Origin: Deinococcales bacterium
GTDB taxonomy: Bacteria; Deinococcota; Deinococci; Deinococcales; JAAFIG01
Reading direction: 5' to 3'
NCBI GenBank assembly: GCA_013298595.1
Contig: JAAFIG010000017.1
Coordinates: 1-64,000, forward strand
DNA length: 64,000 nt
Each line of letters opens with the position of its first letter. Position 1 is the stretch's first letter. Position numbers and translations under genes: made by a program. The notes beneath the pieces were generated by a model. The model saw nothing but the letters and a program-made list of their open reading frames with translations. It made no database searches and had not been told where the DNA came from. Positions 56,580-64,000 of the stretch are shown here, piece by piece.

Positions 56580-57765
56580 ATTTCGGTATCATTCGCCAAG
56601 CCCAAAATACTAAGATCAGCAAAACCCCACTTTGTAGCCAGTAAAGTGCTCTTGGGCTAACAAATTCTTGTAATGCACCCATAGCAGCATAAATAGTTAA
56701 TGAAAGCAAACTCGAGACAACACCAACAATACTTTCGACCCGACCTTGAAACTCGAGATTGGTGCGTTCTTGGCTGGTGGTGCGGTACAAAATATTGCCT
56801 CGGATAAAAAAACCACCTAGTGCATATAAAACCAGCGCCACCCAAATGTTACTCGAGAAACTAAATGCCATTAAACTGATGGCGAGTAGCAACGGGCTGA
56901 GCATCATTAAACGAGCGCGACCATATTGCTGCAAGGCTTTTGCCATTAAAAAACCTGCACCAACCGCACCAACTGCCCAAGCGGCATCGATTAAACCCAG
57001 TGCGTCTGCCTCGAGATTAAGGACGTTTTTAACAAATGGTACCAGCAAAACATTCACAGTTTGAATGGTGCTAAAGAGCATTAAGCCACCAAAGTATGGA
57101 AACCAAAGTTGTGGGTTAGAACGCAGGTAGTGCCAACCTGCTTGTAAATCCTCGAGATAGGTCGTGGCTGGTTTTTCGCTTTGGGGTTTGACTTTGACTT
57201 TCATCAGTAAGGTTAGTACACCCGAAATTAAATAAGTCACGGTATTGAGTAACATCACTATCACAGGTGAAGCCGCACTGATAATAAAACCACTGGCACT
57301 GGCTCCAATAATCATGCCGAGTTGAACGGTGGTCATACTGATGGTGTTTGCCTCGAGCAATTCTTCTTTCGGCACAACTTCGCGCACCAACGCACCTCGA
57401 GTTGCCCAGTACAAAGAATCGGCAAGAGCAACGATAAAAGTCATGGCGTATAAATGCCACGCAGCAGGCGTACCAAACCAGTAAACCAAAGGCACAATCA
57501 GCATGCCAATAGCTCGGAAGAAATCGAGAAAAGCCGCTAAACTGCGGCGCTCGAGACGATCCACAAAGACACCAAGTAACGGAGCTATCAGTAAGCCCGG
57601 AATGGTTTGGGCGATCAGCACCAGCGCCGCAGCGTAGCCTTTGCCGCTGAGTTCGGTGGCAAGCCAACTGGTGGCAATAAATTGCATCCCATTACCTATA
57701 GCGCTAATTCCCCAGCCACTGACCAGTAATCGGTAATTGAGATTTTGAAGCAAGGCAAAATTCAT
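56560..57765 (-). CDS. MFS transporter (enterobactin exporter-like / DHA3 type)
   Basis: 401 residues with twelve hydrophobic helices. The opening FRLLVSGWGISAIGNGM-like block and PGLLIAPLLGVFVDRLERR match the DHA3/EntS group. The start at 57765 has TACACT six bases upstream (leaderless) with a plausible TTGATT -35. It diverges from the ArsR/DUF5937 regulator gene with 58 bases between starts, so it is probably the regulated target. Confidence 0.8.
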   Translation of the reverse strand: MNFALLQNLNYRLLVSGWGISAIGNGMQFIATSWLATELSGKGYAAALVLIAQTIPGLLIAPLLGVFVDRLERRSLAAFLDFFRAIGMLIVPLVYWFGTPAAWHLYAMTFIVALADSLYWATRGALVREVVPKEELLEANTISMTTVQLGMIIGASASGFIISAASPVIVMLLNTVTYLISGVLTLLMKVKVKPQSEKPATTYLEDLQAGWHYLRSNPQLWFPYFGGLMLFSTIQTVNVLLVPFVKNVLNLEADALGLIDAAWAVGAVGAGFLMAKALQQYGRARLMMLSPLLLAISLMAFSFSSNIWVALVLYALGGFFIRGNILYRTTSQERTNLEFQGRVESIVGVVSSLLSLTIYAAMGALQEFVSPRALYWLQSGVLLILVFWAWRMIPKFKTANA

Positions 57766-57803
57766 GGCTCGAGTGTATGCTGCTGACTTGACCAATCAAA
57801 TGA

Positions 57804-57821
57804 ATTCAAGAATCATTGAAT
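57804..57821. promoter_or_regulatory. ArsR-type operator ATTCAA-N6-TTGAAT
   Basis: A perfect 6+6+6 inverted repeat lies immediately before the regulator ATG at 57824, and about 40 bases from the divergent MFS start. ArsR-family operators often have this form (12-2-12 or ATTCAA-type repeats). It would allow one regulator to repress itself and the transporter. Confidence 0.6.
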
Positions 57822-57823
57822 CT

Positions 57824-58822
57824 ATGCCAATTGTTTATCATTTTAGCGAAACCGATTTGGGTAAAATTCGCTTTGCATTCAGCCCAATCTGGGAGTGTGT
57901 CTCGAGTTTACGGGTTTTACGTGACCCCGCGATGGGTGCAATGCATTTACCTTGGATTAAAGAAGCTCGAGCCAATACCAAGCACCTTGATCTCGAGTTG
58001 CTTTTCACCTTGGTACGTGATCCTAAAGATGCTGGTAATTACATCCCAGATTTTCTCACACCACCACCCAGCACACCGTTTCCTGATTTCAAAAGCGAAC
58101 TTACGATGGTGCGTAATACGCCGAGTGATATTGTACAGCACGACCTAGCTGTTAATTATCATGACTTGCAAACCTTACCTAAAAATGTGCAGTTATTTGT
58201 GCAACAACCACAGGTTGCCCTCGAGCAATTAACCGATTTACTCGAGCAATACTGGGAAAGCTGCTTAGCCATGCACTGGGAACGTCTCCGATTGTTACTC
58301 GAAGCTGATGTGATGTTACGCGCTCGGCAACTAGCTCTTGGTGGCAGCAGTGAGCTTTTTAATAACCTCTACTCGACCTTAACTTTTCGTAAACACAAAC
58401 AAGAATATCTGCTCGAGCAAGAAAAACATTTTACGCAACACAGGTACTTAAATGGTCGGGGATTTGTGCTGGTACCCAGTGCTTTTCTTGGAGCAAAAAT
58501 CATGAGTATGCACGACATACCGTGGCAACCAACCATGATCTACCCTGCTCGAGGAAATGCAAATTTGTGGAACGCCAGCACCGAGCCAAGTCATGCACTC
58601 GAAGCGCTTTTAGGTGATGGTTGTGCTCGGGTACTCGAGGCATTGCATGTGCCTACTGGTACAATCGAACTGGCTAAACGCTTAGCAGTTGCTCCAGGCA
58701 ATGTCTCGCATCATCTTAAACGCTTAACTCGAGCTGGGCTGGTCGAATCGCATCGTCAAGGCAGAATTGTGTATTATCGGCATTCAAACCGAGCAGAACG
58801 TATGCTGGCACTCTACGAATAA
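57824..58822 (+). CDS. ArsR family transcriptional regulator with DUF5937 domain
   Basis: 332 residues. The N-terminal DUF5937 block opens VYHFSETDLGKIRFAFSPIWE; the C-terminal 70 residues are an ArsR-type winged helix (TGTIELAKRLAVAPGNVSHHL, HRQGRIVYYR). The start at 57824 is chosen from family similarity; longer starts at 57764 and 57802 exist, but the operator lies between them and this ATG. It probably controls itself and the divergent MFS exporter. Confidence 0.82.
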   Translation: MPIVYHFSETDLGKIRFAFSPIWECVSSLRVLRDPAMGAMHLPWIKEARANTKHLDLELLFTLVRDPKDAGNYIPDFLTPPPSTPFPDFKSELTMVRNTPSDIVQHDLAVNYHDLQTLPKNVQLFVQQPQVALEQLTDLLEQYWESCLAMHWERLRLLLEADVMLRARQLALGGSSELFNNLYSTLTFRKHKQEYLLEQEKHFTQHRYLNGRGFVLVPSAFLGAKIMSMHDIPWQPTMIYPARGNANLWNASTEPSHALEALLGDGCARVLEALHVPTGTIELAKRLAVAPGNVSHHLKRLTRAGLVESHRQGRIVYYRHSNRAERMLALYE

Positions 58823-58838
58823 TTTTAGGAGAACAATC

Positions 58839-59210
58839 ATGGCGCATCCTTACCATCATGCAGTCTCGAGCAGCAAAAAACACGGTGGCATCCCCGAGGA
58901 TTACCAAAAAATTCATGATTGGTTTGACCAAACCAAAGCCCACCTTGCTGATGTGCGTCACCGTGCCATCTTGCACTCGAGTTTTGGGATTTTTATTTGC
59001 GAACAAGTTTTTGGTACCACCCTGACCAACAGCGATGGTAAAATTATTCCAACTCGAGTCATTGCCGAGCAACACGTCAAAGAAGACATGGGTGGCAGTA
59101 TTCCAACCATTCAAGATTGGCTTGGTGAATTACCGCTGCGCCCTTGGATGGCAAATGGTGCGCGGGGTCTACGAGCATCACTCGAGAAAGAAGAAAACCA
59201 TGAATCCTGA
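58839..59210 (+). CDS. DUF6915 family protein
   Basis: 123 residues. AHPYHHAVSSSKKHGGIPED, IHDWFDQTKAHLADVRHRA and the later EQHVKEDMGGSIPTIQDWLG match DUF6915. Several conserved histidines could bind metal. The function of the family is unknown. The start at 58839 follows TAGGAG, 16 bases after the ArsR gene. It overlaps the next gene by 11 bases and opens a run of four uncharacterised genes. Confidence 0.75.
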   Translation: MAHPYHHAVSSSKKHGGIPEDYQKIHDWFDQTKAHLADVRHRAILHSSFGIFICEQVFGTTLTNSDGKIIPTRVIAEQHVKEDMGGSIPTIQDWLGELPLRPWMANGARGLRASLEKEENHES

Positions 59211-59976
59211 ACAAGACGAAATACAAGCAGAAACCGAAGCACTCGATCAAAAACACGCCGCAGTGTTAAAAGAAACCGCGCAGAAACTATTGGCTCGAGA
59301 GATTCTTAAAGTGCATTTTGGTATAGATTTTGTTAACGACGATGGCGATCTTGCCGACTATGCAGTGCTCGAGTACAGTGATGGTCGAGTAGAAGAACTT
59401 GACCATTGGCTCGAGGATTTACCATACGAAACTTTTCTTTGGCATACACGTGAATGCCAACCTTATACTTTCGATACCAAGAGTGCCACAATTGATGTAG
59501 ATAAAGATGGTGGCATGATTGACGGTGCAGAAGAAATGGTGATCCGGGCTTATCACACCCAAGCCAGACGCGAAATGCTCGAGCAAGAAAGTGTCCAAGA
59601 ACCTTGGGAACTCGATGCTTTTTCTGGCTCGAATACAGATGAGTTACAAGACCTCGCGTCGGCGTTACTTATGGCTAATATAAACAAGGTTTTCTTCGGC
59701 GTGGATTACATTGAAGATTACCAGTTATCCGATTGGGTAATTGCTGAATTAACCGATCAAACCGAAGTTCCACTCGAGCAATTTGCCGAACTTGAAACAC
59801 AATTTCGTACAACGCTAGAAGGCTTTATCACTGATTATTCACAACTTGGTGCATTTTATTTTGATTGCGAAACTGCTTGGTTGTTTCCAGACCCACAAGG
59901 CGGCATAATTGACATGGGCAACGAAGTTGAACAGTCTTACCACACGGAAGAACAACGGGCTGCACTCGAGGATTAA
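59200..59976 (+). CDS. Hypothetical acidic protein with two tandem repeats
   Basis: 258 residues, very acidic. Two related units are visible: EILKVHFGIDFVNDDGDLADY...LEDLPYETFLW and NKVFFGVDYIEDYQLSDW...ELETQFRTTLEG. Each ends near AYHTQARRE or SYHTEEQRA. No family recognised. The start at 59200 lies inside the DUF6915 gene. Duplication of a domain of about 110 residues is the main observation. Confidence 0.55.
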   Translation: MNPEQDEIQAETEALDQKHAAVLKETAQKLLAREILKVHFGIDFVNDDGDLADYAVLEYSDGRVEELDHWLEDLPYETFLWHTRECQPYTFDTKSATIDVDKDGGMIDGAEEMVIRAYHTQARREMLEQESVQEPWELDAFSGSNTDELQDLASALLMANINKVFFGVDYIEDYQLSDWVIAELTDQTEVPLEQFAELETQFRTTLEGFITDYSQLGAFYFDCETAWLFPDPQGGIIDMGNEVEQSYHTEEQRAALED

Positions 59977-59982
59977 AATTAC

Positions 59983-60684
59983 ATGGATACTCTGATCACA
60001 ACAATGGCTGCTGCCCTAGCTTTTGCACAAAAACACGACCCCAATCGTCTTGTGTCACTTAGTCAAGAATTAGAAAAAATAAACAAAGCCTTAATTCAGT
60101 ATAAATTACCGCCGCTATCAGAAATTGGTATTGACGTACCAAAACTCAAAGGGCGTAGCAATTTCCCGACTGGTTATGTTCTATTGCTAAAACGAATTTA
60201 TGCACTGCAATCACTCGATCTCGAGATCACACCAGCCCATCAATACAGTCTTAAAGAACGACAAGAATTGTACAACAAAGGCAAATTTCGAGTGGCATTT
60301 AATGAGATCACACCACAAGATCAGCAATTGCTTGCAGAAGTTGGAAAAACACATCATTCGCATTTGATAATGAGTTTATTAAATAGCGCGTATTACTTAC
60401 CGCTCGAGTTTACAGAAATTATTCCAGCACCAAGCTGTGAAAGTAAAGTGCTCGGTTCAAGTCACAAATTACAACAAGAATTACTGCAAATTGCTGATGC
60501 CATTGGTATTTTCATTACAGATGGAACATTGCTCGAGTCTGAACAAGAACGCTTAGCAACAATCACTCGAGATACTACTGATTTCGGGCGCGAAAGTATT
60601 GCTTGGTTTGCTTTATTTCAAGCGACTCGAGTAAGTTTAGCTTTTCAAACTGTACTTATTGTAAAACCAGCTTTTAGTGTATAA
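59983..60684 (+). CDS. Hypothetical protein
   Basis: 233 residues, soluble, mostly helical, without recognised motif. It starts six bases after the previous stop, with GAGG just upstream, so it is co-transcribed with the acidic repeat protein. Two cysteines only. It may belong with the flanking DUF6915 and Imm26-like genes. Confidence 0.5.
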   Translation: MDTLITTMAAALAFAQKHDPNRLVSLSQELEKINKALIQYKLPPLSEIGIDVPKLKGRSNFPTGYVLLLKRIYALQSLDLEITPAHQYSLKERQELYNKGKFRVAFNEITPQDQQLLAEVGKTHHSHLIMSLLNSAYYLPLEFTEIIPAPSCESKVLGSSHKLQQELLQIADAIGIFITDGTLLESEQERLATITRDTTDFGRESIAWFALFQATRVSLAFQTVLIVKPAFSV

Positions 60685-60693
60685 ATTCTTCTC

Positions 60694-61215
60694 ATGAGCA
60701 AAAAAATACCTTACCCATTTATTGCCAAATCCACAGCCTATCTCGAGGCAGGTCAGTTCTGGGCAATTGCTTTACATGAACCAGGCTATTACGGTTGTGG
60801 ACGTGTTTTACAAACCTACCCAAGCACTGCTTCAAATGCAAAACGCTGGTTTATTGCTGGACTCATGGCATGGGTGGATACAAAACCACCAACCACTGAG
60901 AGCATTGCTAATTGCGAAATCATTCAACAAATGGATTCGCATTGCAAAGAAATCGATAGCCCCATTGTGGGTTGTCGTTCGCTCGAGCTGGATAATCTCG
61001 AGCCTTTGCTGTGGCTGAATGCCTCAGGCAGTGATGGTAGCAATCCGCATGGTCGCCCAAGTTTGATGCGAGGTGTGGACAAACTAGGCGAAGCCACCGT
61101 TGCAGAGCACAAAGAATTGGTACGTTTAGGTCGGACGTGGGCGTTGGGTAATCTCAACGTGAATCATCCTTTACTCGAGCGATTGATAATGCAACACCAA
61201 ACTCGAGTACGCTAA
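60694..61215 (+). CDS. Imm26-like (immunity 26) domain protein
   Basis: 173 residues. The N-terminal GQFWAIALHEPGYYGCGRVLQ resembles the Imm26 immunity-protein pattern (D/GxxFAIPL...YGxGRV). Imm26 proteins protect against polymorphic toxins, but no toxin gene is recognisable nearby. TAAATT lies six bases before ATG (leaderless). The assignment is tentative and rests on one segment. Confidence 0.45.
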   Translation: MSKKIPYPFIAKSTAYLEAGQFWAIALHEPGYYGCGRVLQTYPSTASNAKRWFIAGLMAWVDTKPPTTESIANCEIIQQMDSHCKEIDSPIVGCRSLELDNLEPLLWLNASGSDGSNPHGRPSLMRGVDKLGEATVAEHKELVRLGRTWALGNLNVNHPLLERLIMQHQTRVR

Positions 61216-61312
61216 CTACTTTGGCAAAAATCTAAGTACAGTCAAGTAAACTTCTGTCTATGAAATCTTTTCTCGAGCCGCAAAAATATAAAACAATAAC
61301 AAGGATTTTTTC

Positions 61313-62305
61313 ATGAAACCGATTATGGTAATTGCTGCTGCTAACGGATATATGGGACAAGTTTTGATGCAGTATTTCCGTAAGGATTACAAAATTTTTG
61401 CCCTTGTTCGTAGTCAACCAAGCCAACAAGTCTTACAAAAATTTATCAACATGCCAGTCATGGATTGGTTTGTTTGGAACGAAACAGCACAAAATCACTT
61501 TGATAGTCTGCAAGATATTTTCTTTGTGCGTTGGGATGGTAAAACCCTTGGCGATTGGGCAAAGGTATTAGATGGCGCGGATGTGCTGATTAACTTAGCT
61601 GGGCGTAGTGTCAATTGTCGGTACAACCAAACCAATAAACGCGAAATTCTCGAGTCTAGGATTGAAAGCACTGGCATTCTTGGGGAAGCAGTAGCTCGAG
61701 CCAAAAAACCACCTGCTGTTTGGTTAAATTCTTCAACAGCCACGATTTATCGTCATGCCGAAGATCGAGAAATGGATGAAATAACAGGTGAAATTGGCAA
61801 AGGCTTCTCGGTTGAAATTGCCAAAGCTTGGGAAACCACTTTTGCGGCTGCAAAAACACCTCAGACTCGTAAAGTGGATTTGCGTACTGCAATGGTGCTT
61901 GGTTTAGATGGTGGTGTTTTGCCTGTATTAGCCAAACTTGTGCGTTTTGGCGTAGGCGGTACGATGGGCAATGGAGGACAATATGTGAGTTGGGTTCATG
62001 AACACGATGTCTGCCGAGCCATTGAATTTTTAATAGCTCAGCCGCTCGAGGGTGCAGTCAATATCGCAGCTCAACCACGCCAAAACAAGGAATTTATGGC
62101 ATTGCTTCGCAAAGCACTGCGCCAACCCATCGGAATTCCCAGCACCGATTGGATGCTCGAGATTGGTGCTTTGGTATTGCAAACCGAAACCGAGTTAATT
62201 TTAAAAAGCCGCCGTGTGGTTTCTACACGACTCGAGCAGGCAGGTTTTCGATTTTCGTATCCGACATTCGAGACTGCCTTGAAAGATTTTTTTCAAGGTT
62301 CGTGA
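61313..62305 (+). CDS. TIGR01777-like NAD(P)-dependent epimerase family protein
   Basis: 330 residues. The N-terminal Rossmann motif is a degenerate AAANGYMGQVL. VLINLAGRSVNCRYNQTNKREI is the TIGR01777 signature. The C-terminal DUF1731-like block has EFMALLRKALRQPIGIP and ends in the FSYPTFETALKDFF pattern. Its reaction is not established. AAGGA precedes the start. It overlaps the SRPBCC gene by one base. Confidence 0.83.
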   Translation: MKPIMVIAAANGYMGQVLMQYFRKDYKIFALVRSQPSQQVLQKFINMPVMDWFVWNETAQNHFDSLQDIFFVRWDGKTLGDWAKVLDGADVLINLAGRSVNCRYNQTNKREILESRIESTGILGEAVARAKKPPAVWLNSSTATIYRHAEDREMDEITGEIGKGFSVEIAKAWETTFAAAKTPQTRKVDLRTAMVLGLDGGVLPVLAKLVRFGVGGTMGNGGQYVSWVHEHDVCRAIEFLIAQPLEGAVNIAAQPRQNKEFMALLRKALRQPIGIPSTDWMLEIGALVLQTETELILKSRRVVSTRLEQAGFRFSYPTFETALKDFFQGS

Positions 62306-62757
62306 TGAAAATACAGAGTACTCGACTGATTAAAGCTTCTGCTCAACAGTGCTTTGATTTACTCCGCGATATAGATGTTCATACGTACACCTCGAGAATT
62401 ATTAGCGGTAAAGCGATTGCAGGTAAAACCAGTGGCAAAAGCGAATTACACGACAGCACCACTTGGTCAGCAAAATTCTTTGGTTTACGCTTTACTTTAG
62501 CTGTCAAAATCACAGAGTACATTGCACCAACTCGTTTGGTCGAGAGCCTTGAGCAAGGATTATTCCTCGAGTTTGGGCATGTTTATACGTGCCAAGCTTT
62601 AGATGATTCCACAACCAAAGTCACAGATGCTTTTACCTTTACCAGCCCATTTGGTTTACTTGGCAGGATTTTTGATGCGCTGATTCTCGAGCCAATCATG
62701 AAACGCAACTTAGAGGCTCGTTTAGCCGATATTCAGCAGCTTGCCGAAAAAGGCTAA
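62305..62757 (+). CDS. SRPBCC (polyketide cyclase/START-like) family protein
   Basis: 150 residues. MKIQSTRLIKASAQQCFDLLRDIDVH at the start and ADIQQLAEKG at the end are typical of the SRPBCC ligand-binding fold. TIGR01777 epimerases are often adjacent or fused to SRPBCC domains, as here (TGATG overlap). The ligand is unknown. Its end overlaps that of the convergent dehydrogenase gene by four bases. Confidence 0.78.
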   Translation: MKIQSTRLIKASAQQCFDLLRDIDVHTYTSRIISGKAIAGKTSGKSELHDSTTWSAKFFGLRFTLAVKITEYIAPTRLVESLEQGLFLEFGHVYTCQALDDSTTKVTDAFTFTSPFGLLGRIFDALILEPIMKRNLEARLADIQQLAEKG

Positions 62758-63818
62758 GCGCTAACAGCTTGTATCAGAGCTTGAGTCATCTCGAGGGTAC
62801 TGGCTGTACCCCCTAAATCCTTGGTGCGAATACCATTTTGTAACACCGTACCAATGGCATACTCGAGTTTTTTAGCTGCTTGGAGTTCACCAAGATGCTC
62901 GAGCATCATAGCCGCACTCCAGACTTGTCCAATTGGATTGGCAATACCTTGTCCAACAATATCTGGGGCACTACCATGCACAGGTTCAAAACAGGAAGGA
63001 TATGTTCGTTCTGGATTGATGTTAGCACTCGCTCCAATGCCAATACTGCCGACAGTTGCAGCTCCTAAATCGGTTAGGATATCGCCAAATAAGTTGCTAC
63101 CAACAACAACACCAAATTTTTCTGGAGTAAGAATAAATTTTGCTGCCAAAGCATCTACGTGCATTTTTTCCGAAGCGATATCAGGGTACTGCAACGCGAT
63201 TTCAGCAAAAATTTCATCCCAAAAAGGCATACTATGGATAATGCCATTGGATTTTGTGGCACTGGTAACAAGTTTTTTATTTTTTGCTCGAGCCAATTCA
63301 AAGGCATAACGAATAATTCGCTCGCAACCACGCCGCGTAAAAACACTGATTTGATTGACCACTTCAAAAGGTGTGCCTTGATAAATACGTCCACCCATCG
63401 TGCTGTACTCACCTTCAGTATTTTCGCGTACCACCAAATAATCAATCTCGGTATTGGGTTTTAAAGCAAGTGGGCTAGGCACACCTGCTAATAATTTGAC
63501 GGGTCGCAAGCAAACATATTGTTCAAAACCACGGCGAATTGGAATCAGTAAACCCCATAAGGAAACATGGTCAGGCACAGTGGGGAAACCAACAGCTCCA
63601 AGCAAAATCGCATCAAAAGGGCGCAGCAACTCGAGTCCGTTAGCGGGCATCATGCTGCCTTGCTCGAGGTACCGCTGGCAACTCCAATCAAAAGTGGTAA
63701 ATTCAAGTTTGAAGCGACCATCTACGGCGGTTAGTGCATTTAGCACAGCACAAGCACTTTCGGTCACTTCTGTGCCAATACCATCACCTGGTATCGAAGC
63801 GATTTGATAGGTTTTCAT
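62754..63818 (-). CDS. Tartrate/D-malate-type dehydrogenase (isocitrate/isopropylmalate dehydrogenase family)
   Basis: 354 residues. IPGDGIGTEV at the N-terminus, the substrate loop LCLRPVKLL-like CLRPVK, YLVVRENTEGEYS and the metal-binding GDILTDLGAATVGSIG are visible. The GAVGFPTVPDHVSLWGLLIPIRRGF segment is characteristic of tartrate dehydrogenase/decarboxylase and D-malate dehydrogenase rather than LeuB. It uses NAD and Mg/Mn. AAGGAG precedes the start and overlaps the stop of the upstream hydrolase gene. Confidence 0.85.
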   Translation of the reverse strand: MKTYQIASIPGDGIGTEVTESACAVLNALTAVDGRFKLEFTTFDWSCQRYLEQGSMMPANGLELLRPFDAILLGAVGFPTVPDHVSLWGLLIPIRRGFEQYVCLRPVKLLAGVPSPLALKPNTEIDYLVVRENTEGEYSTMGGRIYQGTPFEVVNQISVFTRRGCERIIRYAFELARAKNKKLVTSATKSNGIIHSMPFWDEIFAEIALQYPDIASEKMHVDALAAKFILTPEKFGVVVGSNLFGDILTDLGAATVGSIGIGASANINPERTYPSCFEPVHGSAPDIVGQGIANPIGQVWSAAMMLEHLGELQAAKKLEYAIGTVLQNGIRTKDLGGTASTLEMTQALIQAVSA

Positions 63819-63827
63819 TGGTTCTCC

Positions 63828-64000
63828 TTATAGAAACTCGAGCAAGTTTTGGAGTAGCGCTTCAGGCGCTTCTTCTGGCAAGTAATGCCCACATAAAAGG
63901 GCTTGACCTTGGACATGATTGGCAACTTCACGCCAAGTCTCGAGTGGTGTAAAACATTTTTCGATGGTGCCGTATTTTCCCCATAATGCCAATACTGGCA
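63828..64000 (-). CDS. Alpha/beta hydrolase, C-terminal end (haloacetate dehalogenase-like), truncated by the window
   Basis: Only the last 56 residues are present. PVLALWGKYGTIEKCF and CGHYLPEEAPEALLQNLLEFL match the C-terminal end of alpha/beta hydrolases of the fluoroacetate dehalogenase type, with the catalytic histidine in CGHYLPEE. The start lies beyond the window. Its TAA overlaps the Shine-Dalgarno of the dehydrogenase gene, nine bases away, indicating one transcript. Confidence 0.7.
   Translation of the reverse strand, partial: PVLALWGKYGTIEKCFTPLETWREVANHVQGQALLCGHYLPEEAPEALLQNLLEFL

Noticed and set aside
62754-63818. 3-isopropylmalate dehydrogenase (leuB)
   Set aside because: The DHVSLWGLLIPIRRGF loop is typical of tartrate/D-malate dehydrogenases, and no leucine gene is nearby.

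Overview
The window is a chromosomal stretch from a diderm, lipopolysaccharide-making bacterium of moderate GC content (high forties by eye). Three things suggest an affinity to Deinococcota, which is an inference and not a classification. First, many unit-leading genes have a TANNNT box six or seven bases before the start codon, the leaderless layout known from Deinococcus, while operon-internal genes use Shine-Dalgarno sites. Second, a nitrate-reductase-like operon with paired NarK carriers lies next to a BTAD-type regulator, a combination known from Thermus. Third, general gene style. Against a typical Deinococcus is a full set of lipid A genes (lpxD, lpxC, fabZ, lpxA, lpxB-like) beside mreB. 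The most striking global property is the palindrome CTCGAG, which recurs about five to six times per kb (19 copies counted in the first 3.3 kb) in all reading frames and between genes. It resembles the HIP1 palindrome of cyanobacteria.

Layout. 1-8.4 kb: molybdenum nitrate-reductase-like operon (cytochrome b, catalytic subunit, four-cluster ferredoxin, Rieske protein, small membrane protein), a xisHI pair on the other strand, and two NarK carriers ending at a perfect palindromic terminator. 8.4-12.7 kb: three universal stress proteins around a BTAD regulator, with a conserved inverted repeat in the divergent promoter. 13-25 kb: small basic protein, acetyltransferase, M48 protease, XRE regulator with two membrane proteins, ABC exporter, secreted proteins, allantoinase and a trypsin-like lipoprotein.

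25.1-43 kb: a defence island immediately downstream of tRNA-Thr(CGU). It starts with three overlapping genes: a 1678-residue DUF1998 helicase, a SNF2/DrmD-like helicase and an Eco57I-like adenine methylase. These resemble class 1 DISARM without the phospholipase D gene and with helicase and DUF1998 in one chain. The methylase specificity region is AT-rich and almost free of CTCGAG, with sharp borders inside the gene, which points to recombinational exchange. A spacer full of hairpins follows. Next come an 84-bp copy of the mcrB start, a small metallopeptidase plus a 65-residue protein, and McrB and McrC.

43-53.2 kb (minus strand): envelope cluster running mreB, S55 peptidase, lpxD, lpxC, fabZ, lpxA, lpxB-like, MsbA-like ABC exporter, a zinc-ribbon protein and a methyltransferase. 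53.3-64 kb: dipeptide-type ABC permeases, HAD phosphatase, GNAT, an MFS carrier divergent from an ArsR/DUF5937 regulator with an 18-bp operator, an unknown four-gene run with DUF6915 and Imm26-like members, a TIGR01777 epimerase with an SRPBCC protein, a tartrate/malate-type dehydrogenase, and the 3' end of an alpha/beta hydrolase gene. No rRNA, CRISPR array, prophage or transposase gene was seen.
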